From a virus: a DNA stretch of 52,925 nt. The stretch's first letter is position 1. Each line of letters opens with the position of its first letter. Below, one piece after another: positions 14,807 through 24,323 of the stretch. The notes beneath the pieces were generated by a model. It worked only from the letters and a program-made list of their open reading frames with translations, ran no database searches and was not told where the DNA came from. The translations under genes and the position numbers were made by a program. Location of the stretch: positions 1 to 52,925 of IMG/VR virus record IMGVR_UViG_3300046167_000065, one strand, 5' to 3'.

Positions 14807-15153
14807 TGGGTTATGAAGTAAAGCCTGGCGACATCGCTATTATATTACATCCTGTTACTAGAGAGGGTGAGTGGACAGGTCAGATCAAAACAGGTTTAGT
14901 ATTTGGTGAGGCTGAGTCGCATGATGGTATGAAGGCAGCACTAGAGGAAGCTCTTACTATGGCTTCAGCACAAGCGTTCTTAGATACGTATCCTGATGCA
15001 TGGGAGGATTTCATAGAGCTACGAGGTAACCTACTACAAGAAATGTTCCCAGATCAATATGCTGAAGCACTGATTGAAACTGATGAGGGGTATGAGGTAA
15101 AAGATAACGTTATATTACTTAACCGCTGGACTAAGACTAAGGGTAACGCATGA
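14806..15153 (+). CDS. Hypothetical protein, 115 aa
   Basis: I prefer the ATG at 14806 because AGGAGG (14795-14800) is 5 nt away. The adjacent ATG at 14803 is too close. The protein is acidic, with a strand-rich N-terminus (VKPGDIAIILHPV) and helices containing FLDTYPDAWEDFIELRG. No family is recognised. It sits in the DNA-metabolism operon. Confidence 0.65.
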   Translation: MGYEVKPGDIAIILHPVTREGEWTGQIKTGLVFGEAESHDGMKAALEEALTMASAQAFLDTYPDAWEDFIELRGNLLQEMFPDQYAEALIETDEGYEVKDNVILLNRWTKTKGNA

Positions 15154-15317
15154 AAAAGTTTAATGTTACATTTGTAGCTAAGGTAGAAGATACTAATAAT
15201 ATATTATCAGCCTATGATGATAGCCACGAAAAAGATATCCACGATCTAATAACAGATGTTATATATGATGTGGACGATATGAATATAGAAAATTTAAATG
15301 TTAAGGAAAGAAAATGA
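15150..15317 (+). CDS. Small acidic hypothetical protein, 55 aa
   Basis: It is coupled by an ATGA overlap at both ends (15150 and 15314). It begins with a strand (KKFNVTFVAKVED) followed by an acidic helix (HDLITDVIYDVDDM). Function is unknown. Confidence 0.6.
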   Translation: MKKFNVTFVAKVEDTNNILSAYDDSHEKDIHDLITDVIYDVDDMNIENLNVKERK

Positions 15318-15671
15318 TTGCTAGAGAAGATATAGAAGCAATAAACAATCTAATAGACTCAACACCAACAGAGTATTCCGACTTTTGTTGAGAGTATGAT
15401 TGTAACAAAACCTGAGGATAGGCTAATGGAAAACCTATTAGGGTTGTGTGAGGAGGTAGGAGAATTACATGGTAAGATAAAGCGTATGTTAAGAGATGGT
15501 ACGTTTGATGAAGAGGCTATACTCAATGAGAGTGGTGACGTATTGTTCTACAATATTGCTATAGCTAATTACTTTGGTAGCAACCTACAAGATTTAATAC
15601 AGAGGAATATGTATAAACTAAATAGCCGCGCTGCACGTGGTGTAATAAAAGGATCAGGAGACAATAGATGA
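15314..15671 (+). CDS. mazG: MazG-like nucleotide pyrophosphohydrolase, frameshifted
   Basis: The N-terminal 22 codons (15314 to about 15379) and the rest (to 15671) are in different frames. Removing one G near 15380 joins TPTEYS to TFVESMIVTKPE and gives 118 aa. The MazG motifs are EEVGELHGKIKR and ESGDVLFYNIA, with the EExxE and ExxD metal ligands. MazG hydrolyses NTPs or (p)ppGpp and is common in marine phages, where it may modulate host stringent or nucleotide metabolism. The break is probably a sequence error. It overlaps the reductase start by an ATGA. Confidence 0.78.
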
Positions 15672-17589
15672 GTAACCAATTACCAACAGACTATCAAGCA
15701 TTCATACACAAGTCACGCTACGCCAAGTACTTTGATGGCAAAGGGCGTGAGTCTTGGGGAGAAACAGTAGGGCGTTACATGGATAACGTAGTTCGCAAGG
15801 CGCTGGGCGATGAGGTAGATAGAATAGTAGACAACACAGACGTAAGAGATATTGAACAGGCTATACTTGGTCAAGAGAATAATGCCTAGTATGAGAGCTA
15901 TGATGACAGCTGGTCCTGCCTTGGATCGCGACAATACAGCTGGATATAACTGTAGTTACCTTACCAGTAGATGATCCTAAATCTTTTGATGAGGCTATGT
16001 ACATACTTCTCTGTGGTACTGGTGTTGGCTTCTCTGTTGAGAGACAGTTCATAAAGAAGCTACCAGAGATACCTGAGTTGTTTGATAGTGAGTCTACTGT
16101 GGTTGTTAAGGATAGCAAAGAGGGCTGGGCTAAAGGATTCCGTCAAGTTCTAGCACTCTTATGGGCTGGTGAAATACCTAAGTGGGATGTATCTCAAGTT
16201 AGACCTGCAGGTGCAAGACTTAAAACGTTTGGTGGTAGAGCATCAGGACCAGCGCCATTAGTAGAACTGTTTAACTTCGCTGTAGCTACCTTCAAGGGAG
16301 CACAAGGACGTAAGCTTAGCTCTATGGAATGTCACGACCTTATGTGTTTTATAGGTCAGATAGTTGTTGTTGGTGGTGTACGCCGTAGTGCTATGATTTC
16401 ATTGAGTAACTTATCTGATGATAGAATGCGTCATGCTAAGTCAGGACAGTGGTGGGAAACTGCAGGACATAGAGCATTAGCTAACAACTCAGTAGCTTAC
16501 AGTGAGAAGCCAGACATGGAAACATTTATGCGTGAATGGTTGTCTCTGGTTGAGTCTAAGTCTGGTGAGCGTGGTATCTTTAACAGACAGGCATCTAAGG
16601 TACAAGCGGCTAAGAATGGTAGACGTGATCCTAACTACGAGTTCGGCTGCAACCCTTGCAGTGAGATAATTTTACGCCCATACCAGTTCTGTAACCTAAC
16701 GGAGTGTGTAGTACGTGCTACTGATACACTAGAAGATCTTGAGCGTAAGGTTAGACTTGCTACTATCTTAGGTACAATACAGTCTACTATGATTAAGTTC
16801 CCATACCTACGTAAAGTATGGCAGAACAATACAGCAGAAGAGAGATTGCTTGGTGTATCTATGACAGGTATCATGGACAACCCATTAATGACACAGAAGA
16901 ACAAAGGTCTGAAGAAGACACTAGAACACTTACGTTCTGTTGCTGTAGCTACTAATGAAGAGTGGGCTAATCTACTAGGTATACCTGCTAGTACTGCTAT
17001 CAGCTGCGTAAAACCAAGTGGCACGGTTTCACAACTTGTAGATAGCGCCAGTGGAATCCATGCGAGACATAGCCCATACTATATTCGTACTGTACGTGGT
17101 GACAATAAAGACCCTCTAACTCAGTTTATGATTGATAGAGGTATACCTAATGAACCATGTGTTATGAAGCCTGACTCTACAGTTGTGTTTAGCTTCCCAG
17201 TTAAGTCGCCTGAGAAGTCAGTGACACGTAATGTTATGTCGGCTGTGGAGCAATTAGAGTTGTGGCTTGCATATCAACGGCATTGGTGTGAGCATAAGCC
17301 ATCTGTTACTATAACAGTACGTGATGAGGAGTGGATGGATGTAGGTGCATTTGTGTACAAACACTTTGATGAAATGTCAGGTGTGTCATTTTTGCCACAC
17401 TCAGATCACTCATACCAGCAAGCTCCTTACCAAGAGATAGATAAGAAAGAGTATAAAGAATTACTTTCAAAGATGCCTACTCGTATTGATTGGTCAGAGC
17501 TATCAGATTATGAGAGTGAAGATAACACAGTGTCTATGCAAACAATGGCTTGCTCTGGAGACTCTTGTGAAATTGTAGATCTAGTATAA
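15668..17589 (+). CDS. nrdJ: B12-dependent (class II) ribonucleotide reductase, frameshifted
   Basis: The whole enzyme is present but split by two single-base insertions, near 15878 and 15962. Removing them gives 639 aa. The N-terminus is YQAFIHKSRYAKYFDGKGR. The middle reads MPSMRAMMTAGPALDRDN, then CGTGVGFSVER and NPCSEIILRPYQFCNLTEC. The phosphate-binding stretch is CVKPSGTVSQ. The C-terminus has the redox pair in CSGDSCEI. It reduces ribonucleotides using adenosylcobalamin, supplying dNTPs for phage replication. The glutaredoxin follows 3 nt after it. The breaks are likely sequence errors. Confidence 0.88.
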
Positions 17590-17592
17590 GCT

Positions 17593-17820
17593 ATGTATGT
17601 AGTACTAGGAACAACGAAGTGTGGGTTCTGTAATAAGGCAAAGCACTTACTAGAGGAGAAAGGCATAGCGTTTATGCCTTACTCTGTTGATACAGTTAGT
17701 AGTCGGTGGTTGTTGACATTAATGCAACAGGCAGGTATGAATACTGTACCCCAAATCTGGGACAATGAAGGTCACCATGTCGGTGGCTATAGTGAACTAA
17801 AGGAACAATTAGATGGTTGA
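17593..17820 (+). CDS. Glutaredoxin (NrdH/Grx-like)
   Basis: A 75-aa thioredoxin-fold protein with the redox site TKCGFC (Cys10, Cys13), a TVPQIW cis-proline loop and a HVGGYSEL glutathione-binding end. It starts 3 nt after the ribonucleotide reductase and most likely reduces that enzyme's C-terminal cysteines. Confidence 0.9.
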   Translation: MYVVLGTTKCGFCNKAKHLLEEKGIAFMPYSVDTVSSRWLLTLMQQAGMNTVPQIWDNEGHHVGGYSELKEQLDG

Positions 17821-17965
17821 AGTTTTAGTAATGTTTTTTGTAGGCATTGCAGCTATTGAAGTAGCTAGTGATGTAGGTAGTTCTACGTATGACTATGTAG
17901 AACCTAAGGTAACACAAGGAGTAGATTACGTCAAAGATAAATTTGATTCTGAAGAGCAAGAATAG
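17813..17965 (+). CDS. Small N-anchored membrane protein, 50 aa
   Basis: The ATG at 17813 overlaps the glutaredoxin end by 8 nt. A short hydrophobic N-terminus (VEVLVMFFVGIAAIEVA) is followed by a charged tail ending SEEQE. The next gene's GTG shares a base with its stop. Function is unknown. Confidence 0.5.
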   Translation: MVEVLVMFFVGIAAIEVASDVGSSTYDYVEPKVTQGVDYVKDKFDSEEQE

Positions 17966-18166
17966 TGTATGTTCTTGTACTTATAGCATTCATGGTGGGT
18001 GAAGGAGCCAACAATAAAAGCCTCACCTATCCTGTATGATACATATGATAGCTGTATTGATGGTGCAGCACGTGCAATGACAAGTGTATATACATACCTA
18101 CCAGAAGAACTTACTGAAAAAGTTTTTATATTACCTATGTGTAACGCTATACCAGAGGATACATGA
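17965..18166 (+). CDS. Small secreted/anchored hypothetical protein, frameshifted
   Basis: A GTG start at 17965 gives a hydrophobic start (MYVLVLIAFMVGEGAN). Removing one A near 18012-18016 joins it to IKASPILYDTYDSCIDGAAR and on to the stop at 18166, giving 66 aa. The N-terminus looks like a signal sequence or anchor. Two Cys residues remain in the C-terminal part. Without the correction the first frame stops after 24 codons. No family is recognised. Confidence 0.45.
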
Positions 18167-18612
18167 TGCAACTAAAGTTTAACTTGTTTGAGGATACGGA
18201 AAGAGAAGCACTCTCTACTGATGTTAGAGATAAACAATGCACTACTTGTAAAGAAACTTTTCCAGAAACAGAAGAGCATTTTTATATAGCTAGTACTTAC
18301 TTTTCAAAAGATGGAACAGCTAACAATCATCTTCATAATAAGTGTAAGGCTTGTGCTATTAAGGCTGACAGTATACAAAAGAGTCTTAAGAAAATACACG
18401 GACGCAAAGCTTATGGTAAGTGTGACTGCTGTGGTGTAGATTCAAAAGATATCAAAGGAGAAAAGCTACACTTAGATCACTGTCATACTACAAGTGAGTA
18501 CCGAGGCCATCTATGTAGTAGTTGTAATCGTGGTATAGGTATGTTGGGTGACAATAGTGAGGGTGTACAACAAGCATTAAACTACCTAAAGAAAGTAGAA
18601 AATAAAGAATGA
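18163..18612 (+). CDS. Recombination endonuclease VII (HNH family)
   Basis: A 149-aa protein. The T4 gp49-type core is LHLDHCHTTSEYRGHLC followed by SSCNRGIGMLGDN, with catalytic Asp105-His106 and zinc Cys residues in CDCC and CSSC. An N-terminal zinc ribbon (CTTC...CKAC) precedes it. It cleaves branched DNA. As this phage also has endonuclease I, it carries two junction-resolving enzymes. It could instead be a free-standing HNH nuclease of the same superfamily. Confidence 0.85.
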   Translation: MMQLKFNLFEDTEREALSTDVRDKQCTTCKETFPETEEHFYIASTYFSKDGTANNHLHNKCKACAIKADSIQKSLKKIHGRKAYGKCDCCGVDSKDIKGEKLHLDHCHTTSEYRGHLCSSCNRGIGMLGDNSEGVQQALNYLKKVENKE

Positions 18613-18815
18613 AGAAGATAGAGCTAGAGGCAAATAACTTTGTTAAGACTAAGAGTAACAAGTTTAATACTGGGCTTAACAAAGAAGTGCGTAATCTAGA
18701 CAGCTACATCTTAAACAACTTACATGATTGTAGGGAAAAGGAGAGGGCCAGGGAGAAACTTATGGAAGCAAAGATGTGGGCTAGATTATCAGCTGACATA
18801 CATGGAATAAAATAA
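18609..18815 (+). CDS. Small helical protein, possible Acb2/Tad1-like hairpin, 68 aa
   Basis: It is coupled to endonuclease VII by an ATGA overlap and is the last gene of the left arm. The C-terminal half (CREKERAREKLMEAKMWARL) resembles, from memory, the REKxxAxxKLEEAxMWAxxxIA pattern of the Acb2/Tad1 hairpin domain. Those proteins sequester cyclic nucleotides or gcADPR to block CBASS or Thoeris defence. Here the closing IAR is replaced by SADIHG, so the match is partial. The role is an inference from pattern and should be checked by structure. Confidence 0.5.
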   Translation: MKKIELEANNFVKTKSNKFNTGLNKEVRNLDSYILNNLHDCREKERAREKLMEAKMWARLSADIHGIK

Positions 18816-18834
18816 GGGGGCTTAATTGCCCCCT
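18815..18834. terminator. Bidirectional terminator between convergent arms
   Basis: A GGGGGC/GCCCCC stem (18816-18821 and 18828-18833) surrounds a TTAATT loop. It lies between the stop of the + strand operon and the stop of the - strand operon. The + strand side is followed by TCTCTCTTTG and the - strand side by a T-rich TTATTTTATT, so it can act in both directions. Confidence 0.8.
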
Positions 18835-18844
18835 CTCTCTTTGT

Positions 18845-21800
18845 TTATAACTGACCAGCTTCGTCATAGGCATCTTTGAGATGTTCACTATAACTTATAA
18901 ATAAATCTAGCTCAGCGAAAGAATAGTCTTCTATATCACCACTCACACCAAACTTTTCTTTCAGTACTTTCTTAGCTTCTGTAGTTATCTCTTTAGAGAA
19001 TTTTGACTTTGCTTTATACGCAGCTCTTAGCTTAACATTATCACCTGTAGTATAACCCTCATCTAACCTCTCACGTATCTGCTTCTTAGCACTACGTAGT
19101 ACAGCCTTTAACATACCACGTCTTTCGGGTAGGTCAGCTTTCATAAACTGCTCTGTCCTTAAAAGTCTCTGCGTCTGTCTCTCTAAGATAGGGGCTAACA
19201 TACCGTTGAATGCTCTATCATATGCAGGTAGTTTAGATCTCTCATTAGCAGTCCAAGCTTGCATCTCAGACATAGAGTATGCTTTCTCAGTAGCTGTACG
19301 ACCCTGCTTTATAGTCAGACCAAAGATTCTAGCAAAAGGGTTAGCATCATATATCTCACCCTCTCTTGTTGCTACTTTCAAATCTTCACCAGTAATAGTA
19401 TCTGTCTTGCCTATGAATGCTTCAAGGATATTATCAAAGTATTTTGTAGAAGTCTGCGTAAACAAACCTAAACCGTCAGCTTGTCTTACGTCTTTAGCTG
19501 CGTCTGTACCCATAGCAAAACCTACAACTTTATTGACAGCATCTAATGGTCTAGTAACACCTGCTAGAAAGTTACCAAAAGTCTTATTGAATGCATCAAA
19601 CTGTGCACCACGTGCACCTTCATCTTGGTTTATCAATACATCTAGTAGGTTGTTTAGATCATTACCAAACTGAGCGTCTTTTGCTAACTGTCCTACAGCA
19701 ACTTGAGTACCCATCTCTTGTATAAGTTCTGGTGGTACAGTCTCACCATTCAGTTTCATATTGAAGATACGTCCAGCAGCAAGGAATGCAGAAAATGGAT
19801 ATGTGTTTTTAGCGTCTATAATTTTACCGCCACCTACATTAATTTCGTATACACCTAAACCTTCATCCCTACGTTCTTTATCATACTGAGAGGCTAGTAT
19901 TAAACCAGCTATACCCACGGTTGTACGAGCTGCTGCATCCATTTCTGAAACACCCATACCTTCTTTTTTAACTATGCGTTTATACATAGGTTTTAATAGT
20001 GTCTCAGGTGCAGAGAAAGGACCCCATTGATAAGCTGTAGCAACAACGTTGTTAAAGAAACGACCAAAGGGTAGTATAGTACCCAAGAAAGGTGTATTGG
20101 ATACAGTCTCTACAAACTTAGCTGCTGTTCTAATAATTTCTGGTTGTTCTTTTGTAGTATAGTCTTTAGCAAACACAGACTTAAGAGTAGTATCTAGTGC
20201 ACCTGATATAACCTCGTCATCAATTATTATATCGTCAGATAGTAATGCTTCCTTAAGAGTAACGCCTCTCTTTAACCTTAGGTACTTATCCATATCAGTC
20301 ATAAACATTTGAGATTTAGTAAACGTATCTTGTATACGCACACCTGTTATCTGATTCATAGCTCTAGTAAAAGCTTCTACATTACGAAAGGCTTTACTGT
20401 CAGGATTCATACCATAACGTTTAGCTGATGCATCTACACCACCTGCCATAGTTTCAAACAGTACCTTCTGTGCATCTAAGTTCTCAGGATCTTCAAGAAA
20501 TTTCATGTATGCATCACGTGTAGTGTACGGGTCCATTAAGTTACGTAGCTTTTGTACCTGTAGTGAGCTAAGCGCACGTGCCTGTCTAAAAGATTCTTGT
20601 GCAGCTTTAGTATTATATGTACTTTGAGCTACACCCTTAGTCATTAGAGCTGTTGAACTAAACAGATCAGCAATAGTTTGACCTACATAGTACTGGCTAA
20701 AACCAGCAACGTTTAATGCTGTGGTAGCCGGGGATGAAACAAGTAATCGTTTCCATACAGACTGACCATAACGTAATGGCTCAGGTGGCTTAGGTTTTTT
20801 AATCTTTGTGCCATCAGATAGTGTAATTTCTTTACCTTCTTCAGCCTCTTTAATAGCACCTGACTGTAACTTTATCTTAGTCTCAGCTGCTAATAGTCCA
20901 GAGTTTAAAGTCTTACTAACCTGTGATGCTACCTGCAAAGTCTTACCAGCCTCACTAAAACGGTCAGCCATAAGATCTCCTAGCTTAACACGTGCACCTG
21001 TGAGATCACCAAATTTAAAACCTGTATGCTTAGCAAAAGCAATATTAATATCTTCAAGTTCTTTCTGTGTAAGTGAGTTAGCTACGTTAGTCATAACATC
21101 AGATATGTGAACTTCTTTACCAACCTTGTATCCCTTGGATCTGAATACACCAACAAGGCCACCTATTTCACCCTCTACATCTCCAAACATTATTTCTCTT
21201 ATAAGTTGAGAGTCATCTAATACTTCGCCTCTACCCTTCTTACCTCTAGCTACTTTAGCATTCCACTTATCTGTAGCTTTACGTATAGCCTTAGCCGCCT
21301 CAGGTGCATCTGCTTTCTTTAGAATAGGAGCATACAAATCTATTGTATTCTGAGCTAGTTTTTCTGTCTCTGTACGAGTATCTTCAAAGCCTGATTTACC
21401 AGCGCCTAGCTTACGTGCTACAAGCTGTGCTCCACCTGCAACACCACCAAGGAGACCAGAGAAAGCACTCTGTGTTTTACTGAACGTTTCTTGTGCTCCT
21501 ACGTCTAGCATAATCTCTTGGTTTGCAATATCTTGATACACAGCAGCCGTAGCGTCCAGCGCTGTAGTAGCATACAAGGATTTAGTAGCCGCTGTTCTAA
21601 ATAAATTTTTCTGTGCTTCTTTCATGGCATCTCTAGGTATAGCTTTCTTAGCTTCTGTTTCAACAAGCTTAGATACTTTATCATATATACCCTTAGTTCT
21701 TTTATCTGTCATACCCCTAGCTGCCGCACGTTCAGCCGCTTCTTTACCAGCTTTACGCCCTGCTTCTCTAGCTGCTTTTTTTGTAGCACCAGATCTTAGA

Positions 21801-22345
21801 GCATCTCTACCAGCCTTACGTACTGCAGCTTTTATAACTTGCTTACCACTTACTTGAACACCACCAGCTGCAGCTCTACCTATACCACCAGTAAGTATAC
21901 CTAAGTAGTTAGTAGGATCAGATGCCGCAGCAAATACGTAGTCTCCTACACCCTTTACAGCACCCATCAATCCATCATTAACAAAGACATTACCTAGCTG
22001 ATCGTATATCTGATAAGCTTTACGTGCTGTTTCTTTTTGTCTCTTATTTGCTTTAGTAACAAATCTAACTTCACCTGCAGTCATTACAGTATTAGCGTTG
22101 AAGTAACGCATGTGCTTTACAAAATCATCTACTACATCTTCGTCTGATTTAGTTTGATAATCTACACCCATACGTTCAATCATATAGTCACGAATAGGTT
22201 GATTATACTTATAGTCTTTTCGTATGTCGTCTACAGATAATGTTTCTTCTGGATCAAACGATAGAGTTTCATACTTTTTTTCAGAAGAAGAATCTGCACC
22301 ACTATAAAGATTTTTCATATATTCTTTTTGTTCAAAGTAATTCAT
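18845..22345 (-). CDS. Large internal virion (ejection) protein, 1166 aa
   Basis: This is the longest gene and the last of the late operon, the position of T7 gp16-like ejection proteins. It is largely helical. It has a Gly/Ala-rich hydrophobic segment near residues 110-180 (YVFAAASDPTNYLG), a Lys/Arg/Ala-rich coiled region (about 190-235) and later apolar stretches (LLVSSPATTALNV, ATAYQWGPFSAP). I see no clear transglycosylase motif. It probably enters the host envelope with the DNA. This is inferred from size, position and composition. Confidence 0.7.
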   Translation of the reverse strand: MNYFEQKEYMKNLYSGADSSSEKKYETLSFDPEETLSVDDIRKDYKYNQPIRDYMIERMGVDYQTKSDEDVVDDFVKHMRYFNANTVMTAGEVRFVTKANKRQKETARKAYQIYDQLGNVFVNDGLMGAVKGVGDYVFAAASDPTNYLGILTGGIGRAAAGGVQVSGKQVIKAAVRKAGRDALRSGATKKAAREAGRKAGKEAAERAAARGMTDKRTKGIYDKVSKLVETEAKKAIPRDAMKEAQKNLFRTAATKSLYATTALDATAAVYQDIANQEIMLDVGAQETFSKTQSAFSGLLGGVAGGAQLVARKLGAGKSGFEDTRTETEKLAQNTIDLYAPILKKADAPEAAKAIRKATDKWNAKVARGKKGRGEVLDDSQLIREIMFGDVEGEIGGLVGVFRSKGYKVGKEVHISDVMTNVANSLTQKELEDINIAFAKHTGFKFGDLTGARVKLGDLMADRFSEAGKTLQVASQVSKTLNSGLLAAETKIKLQSGAIKEAEEGKEITLSDGTKIKKPKPPEPLRYGQSVWKRLLVSSPATTALNVAGFSQYYVGQTIADLFSSTALMTKGVAQSTYNTKAAQESFRQARALSSLQVQKLRNLMDPYTTRDAYMKFLEDPENLDAQKVLFETMAGGVDASAKRYGMNPDSKAFRNVEAFTRAMNQITGVRIQDTFTKSQMFMTDMDKYLRLKRGVTLKEALLSDDIIIDDEVISGALDTTLKSVFAKDYTTKEQPEIIRTAAKFVETVSNTPFLGTILPFGRFFNNVVATAYQWGPFSAPETLLKPMYKRIVKKEGMGVSEMDAAARTTVGIAGLILASQYDKERRDEGLGVYEINVGGGKIIDAKNTYPFSAFLAAGRIFNMKLNGETVPPELIQEMGTQVAVGQLAKDAQFGNDLNNLLDVLINQDEGARGAQFDAFNKTFGNFLAGVTRPLDAVNKVVGFAMGTDAAKDVRQADGLGLFTQTSTKYFDNILEAFIGKTDTITGEDLKVATREGEIYDANPFARIFGLTIKQGRTATEKAYSMSEMQAWTANERSKLPAYDRAFNGMLAPILERQTQRLLRTEQFMKADLPERRGMLKAVLRSAKKQIRERLDEGYTTGDNVKLRAAYKAKSKFSKEITTEAKKVLKEKFGVSGDIEDYSFAELDLFISYSEHLKDAYDEAGQL

Positions 22346-22347
22346 AC

Positions 22348-23753
22348 TTAGTCGCCCTTAAACTGTTTAGGTGTACCGTCTGGGTTATGTGTGTCGCCGT
22401 ACTGATCATCCCAATTGCTCCATAGCATTGACTTGCGACATTCTTCCTGTTACACCTTTATAGATAGTATACTTAGCCTTAGGGTCTGTAGGTCTAGGTT
22501 CAACTAGGATAGGTTGACCGTCAAATGTGTACCTACCTCCATACTGCCTATCCCATTGTCTAATATCTGCATCTCCAAATCCAGCTTTTCTATCACCACC
22601 TGGTCTATGCTTCTCTGGTGGTAGAGGTTCTGCAACAGACTGTGATACAGTAGGTTCTGCGTATGGCAATTCTGCCATCTTAGATTCTTCAGTAGTTGAT
22701 ACTACCTCAGGTTTTGTTGTTTCAGTTTTATCTTTTTCTTCAGTGTCAGCCTTAGGGGTATACTCATACTCCTTCATAAGCTGAGATAGATAATCCTTAC
22801 CCATAAGTTTTGCAATCTGATCTGTGGCAACCTGCTGATCAAAGAAACCACCAGCTGCACCATACATACCTGCATACATGTCGATTTCTTCTTTTACCTT
22901 TCCCCTAGCATAAAATTGTCTAGCAATTCTTTTTGCCTCAAGAATCTCTGCAGGACCTACGTCACTCTCTTTACGCCCAGCATCTACAGCTTTTTGTACA
23001 AGAAGGCTGTAAGCTTTTTCTGCCTCATCCTCTGCTTCTCTAGATTCTAGTGCGTCATCATAAGTTTCTGCTATATCTTTAGCAAAGTTAAAACCTTCTA
23101 GCTTACTAAAACGTTTCATCTCAGAGAAAGACATTACAGCGTTGGGTATAAGAGCATTAAACTCAGCTAAACGAGAAGCGGCGTTTATATCTGCAACAGA
23201 CATACCGTCCATAGCATCTATTTTACCTAGTTCTTCTCTGGCTCTATCCATAGCACCAAAGCCAAACAATCTACCAACTATATTGGTATCATCTTTAAAC
23301 TTAGTAGCTTCTGCTGTAGCTCCATAAGTCTCTTTAGCAAACTGCTCTAGTGGACATATCAATATACTTTGTATCAATATCAGGTATGTTAGGCATATTA
23401 ACAACAGCTTCAACGTCATTTATAGATAGTGTTTGACCTGGAGCTAAACCTGCATCAGCATGAGCCTTTGCAAGTTTATCTCTAAGTTGACTTACACCTG
23501 TCATACCAGAAGCCATAGCAGTACGTATTATAGCTTTAGACCTAGCTCCTTCTGGTATATACTGAAGAGCCTCTCTACCTAAACTTACAGCTGCATTTGC
23601 TCTAGCAGTACGTGTACTTATAAGTGCCTTGTTACGATCACTAGCCTGTATCTGTCTTTCCTTAAAGGCTTTAGCCTCATCAGTCATCTCACCCATACGA
23701 TCTGTAACTTGGTTAAGGAATTGAGCCATAAATTCGTTTTTATTAAATGCCAT
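22348..23753 (-). CDS. Virion/internal protein, frameshifted twice
   Basis: The gene starts at 23753 (MAFNKNEFMAQFLNQ). It breaks near 23350, where DIDTKYIDM should join PLEQFAKETYGAT, and again near 22418, where the frame moves into WSNWDDQYGDTHNPDG before the stop at 22348. Two single-base insertions explain both breaks and give 467 aa. The body is helical and Ala-rich. The C-terminal part is proline- and acid-rich and repeats a W-D-x-Q-Y-G motif (QWDRQYGGRYTF and NWDDQYGDTH). It sits before the 1166-aa protein and is likely an internal or tail-associated protein. Confidence 0.65.
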
Positions 23754-23759
23754 TGTATA

Positions 23760-24314
23760 TTAACCCTTTGCCATCAAGCCCATAGGCTTTTGTTCTTGTG
23801 TTACTTCTTCTTGTGGCATCTCTTCTTCCACAGGTTCTCCCTCCTGCGTTTCAACCATAGACTCAATCATCTGTTGACCTTCATCAGATTCATCTGTACC
23901 CTCTTTATCTAACATACTATTAGCAATCATGAGGAAGCGTTGCATCTCTGCAGCTTCTGCTTTCTTCTGTGGGTTATCGTTTGTATCTTTAACCATAACA
24001 CCTAGATCTTCAAGAGAAGCTTTTAAATATGCATGTATAACAGGTGCTACAACAACTCCTGCATCTAGTGAGTGTAAGCCTCTCATAACACCTTGAAGGT
24101 ATACAGTCTCAACAATAGGAGCTAAAGATACACCAGCTTCCATCATAGAACCAAAGTCTTGTAGTATCTCTTCATTGTCTAGTCTCTCAATGTAGTATGC
24201 AGCCACCTCATTAATGTTTGACATCTGGGCTGGTTGTTCCCAAGGGTTATTACGTGGTTCACCTGTGAGTGACTCACCAGGAATGGGTCTATCAAATGGT
24301 CCTGCTATTGGCAT
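23760..24314 (-). CDS. Hypothetical virion-operon protein, 184 aa
   Basis: The N-terminus is Pro-rich (PIAGPFDRPIPGE), the middle helical with YLQGVMRGLHSLDAGVVVAPV, and the C-terminus strongly acidic and Gln-rich (EGEPVEEEMPQEE). It lies between the holin and the internal protein. A minor virion protein is the best guess. Confidence 0.6.
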   Translation of the reverse strand: MPIAGPFDRPIPGESLTGEPRNNPWEQPAQMSNINEVAAYYIERLDNEEILQDFGSMMEAGVSLAPIVETVYLQGVMRGLHSLDAGVVVAPVIHAYLKASLEDLGVMVKDTNDNPQKKAEAAEMQRFLMIANSMLDKEGTDESDEGQQMIESMVETQEGEPVEEEMPQEEVTQEQKPMGLMAKG

Positions 24315-24323
24315 GTGTATATC

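Noticed and set aside
17713-17741. TTGACA with TATGAA 17 bp downstream inside the glutaredoxin gene
   Set aside because: It lies mid-gene with no gap before the next gene and has a weak -10; it is probably chance.
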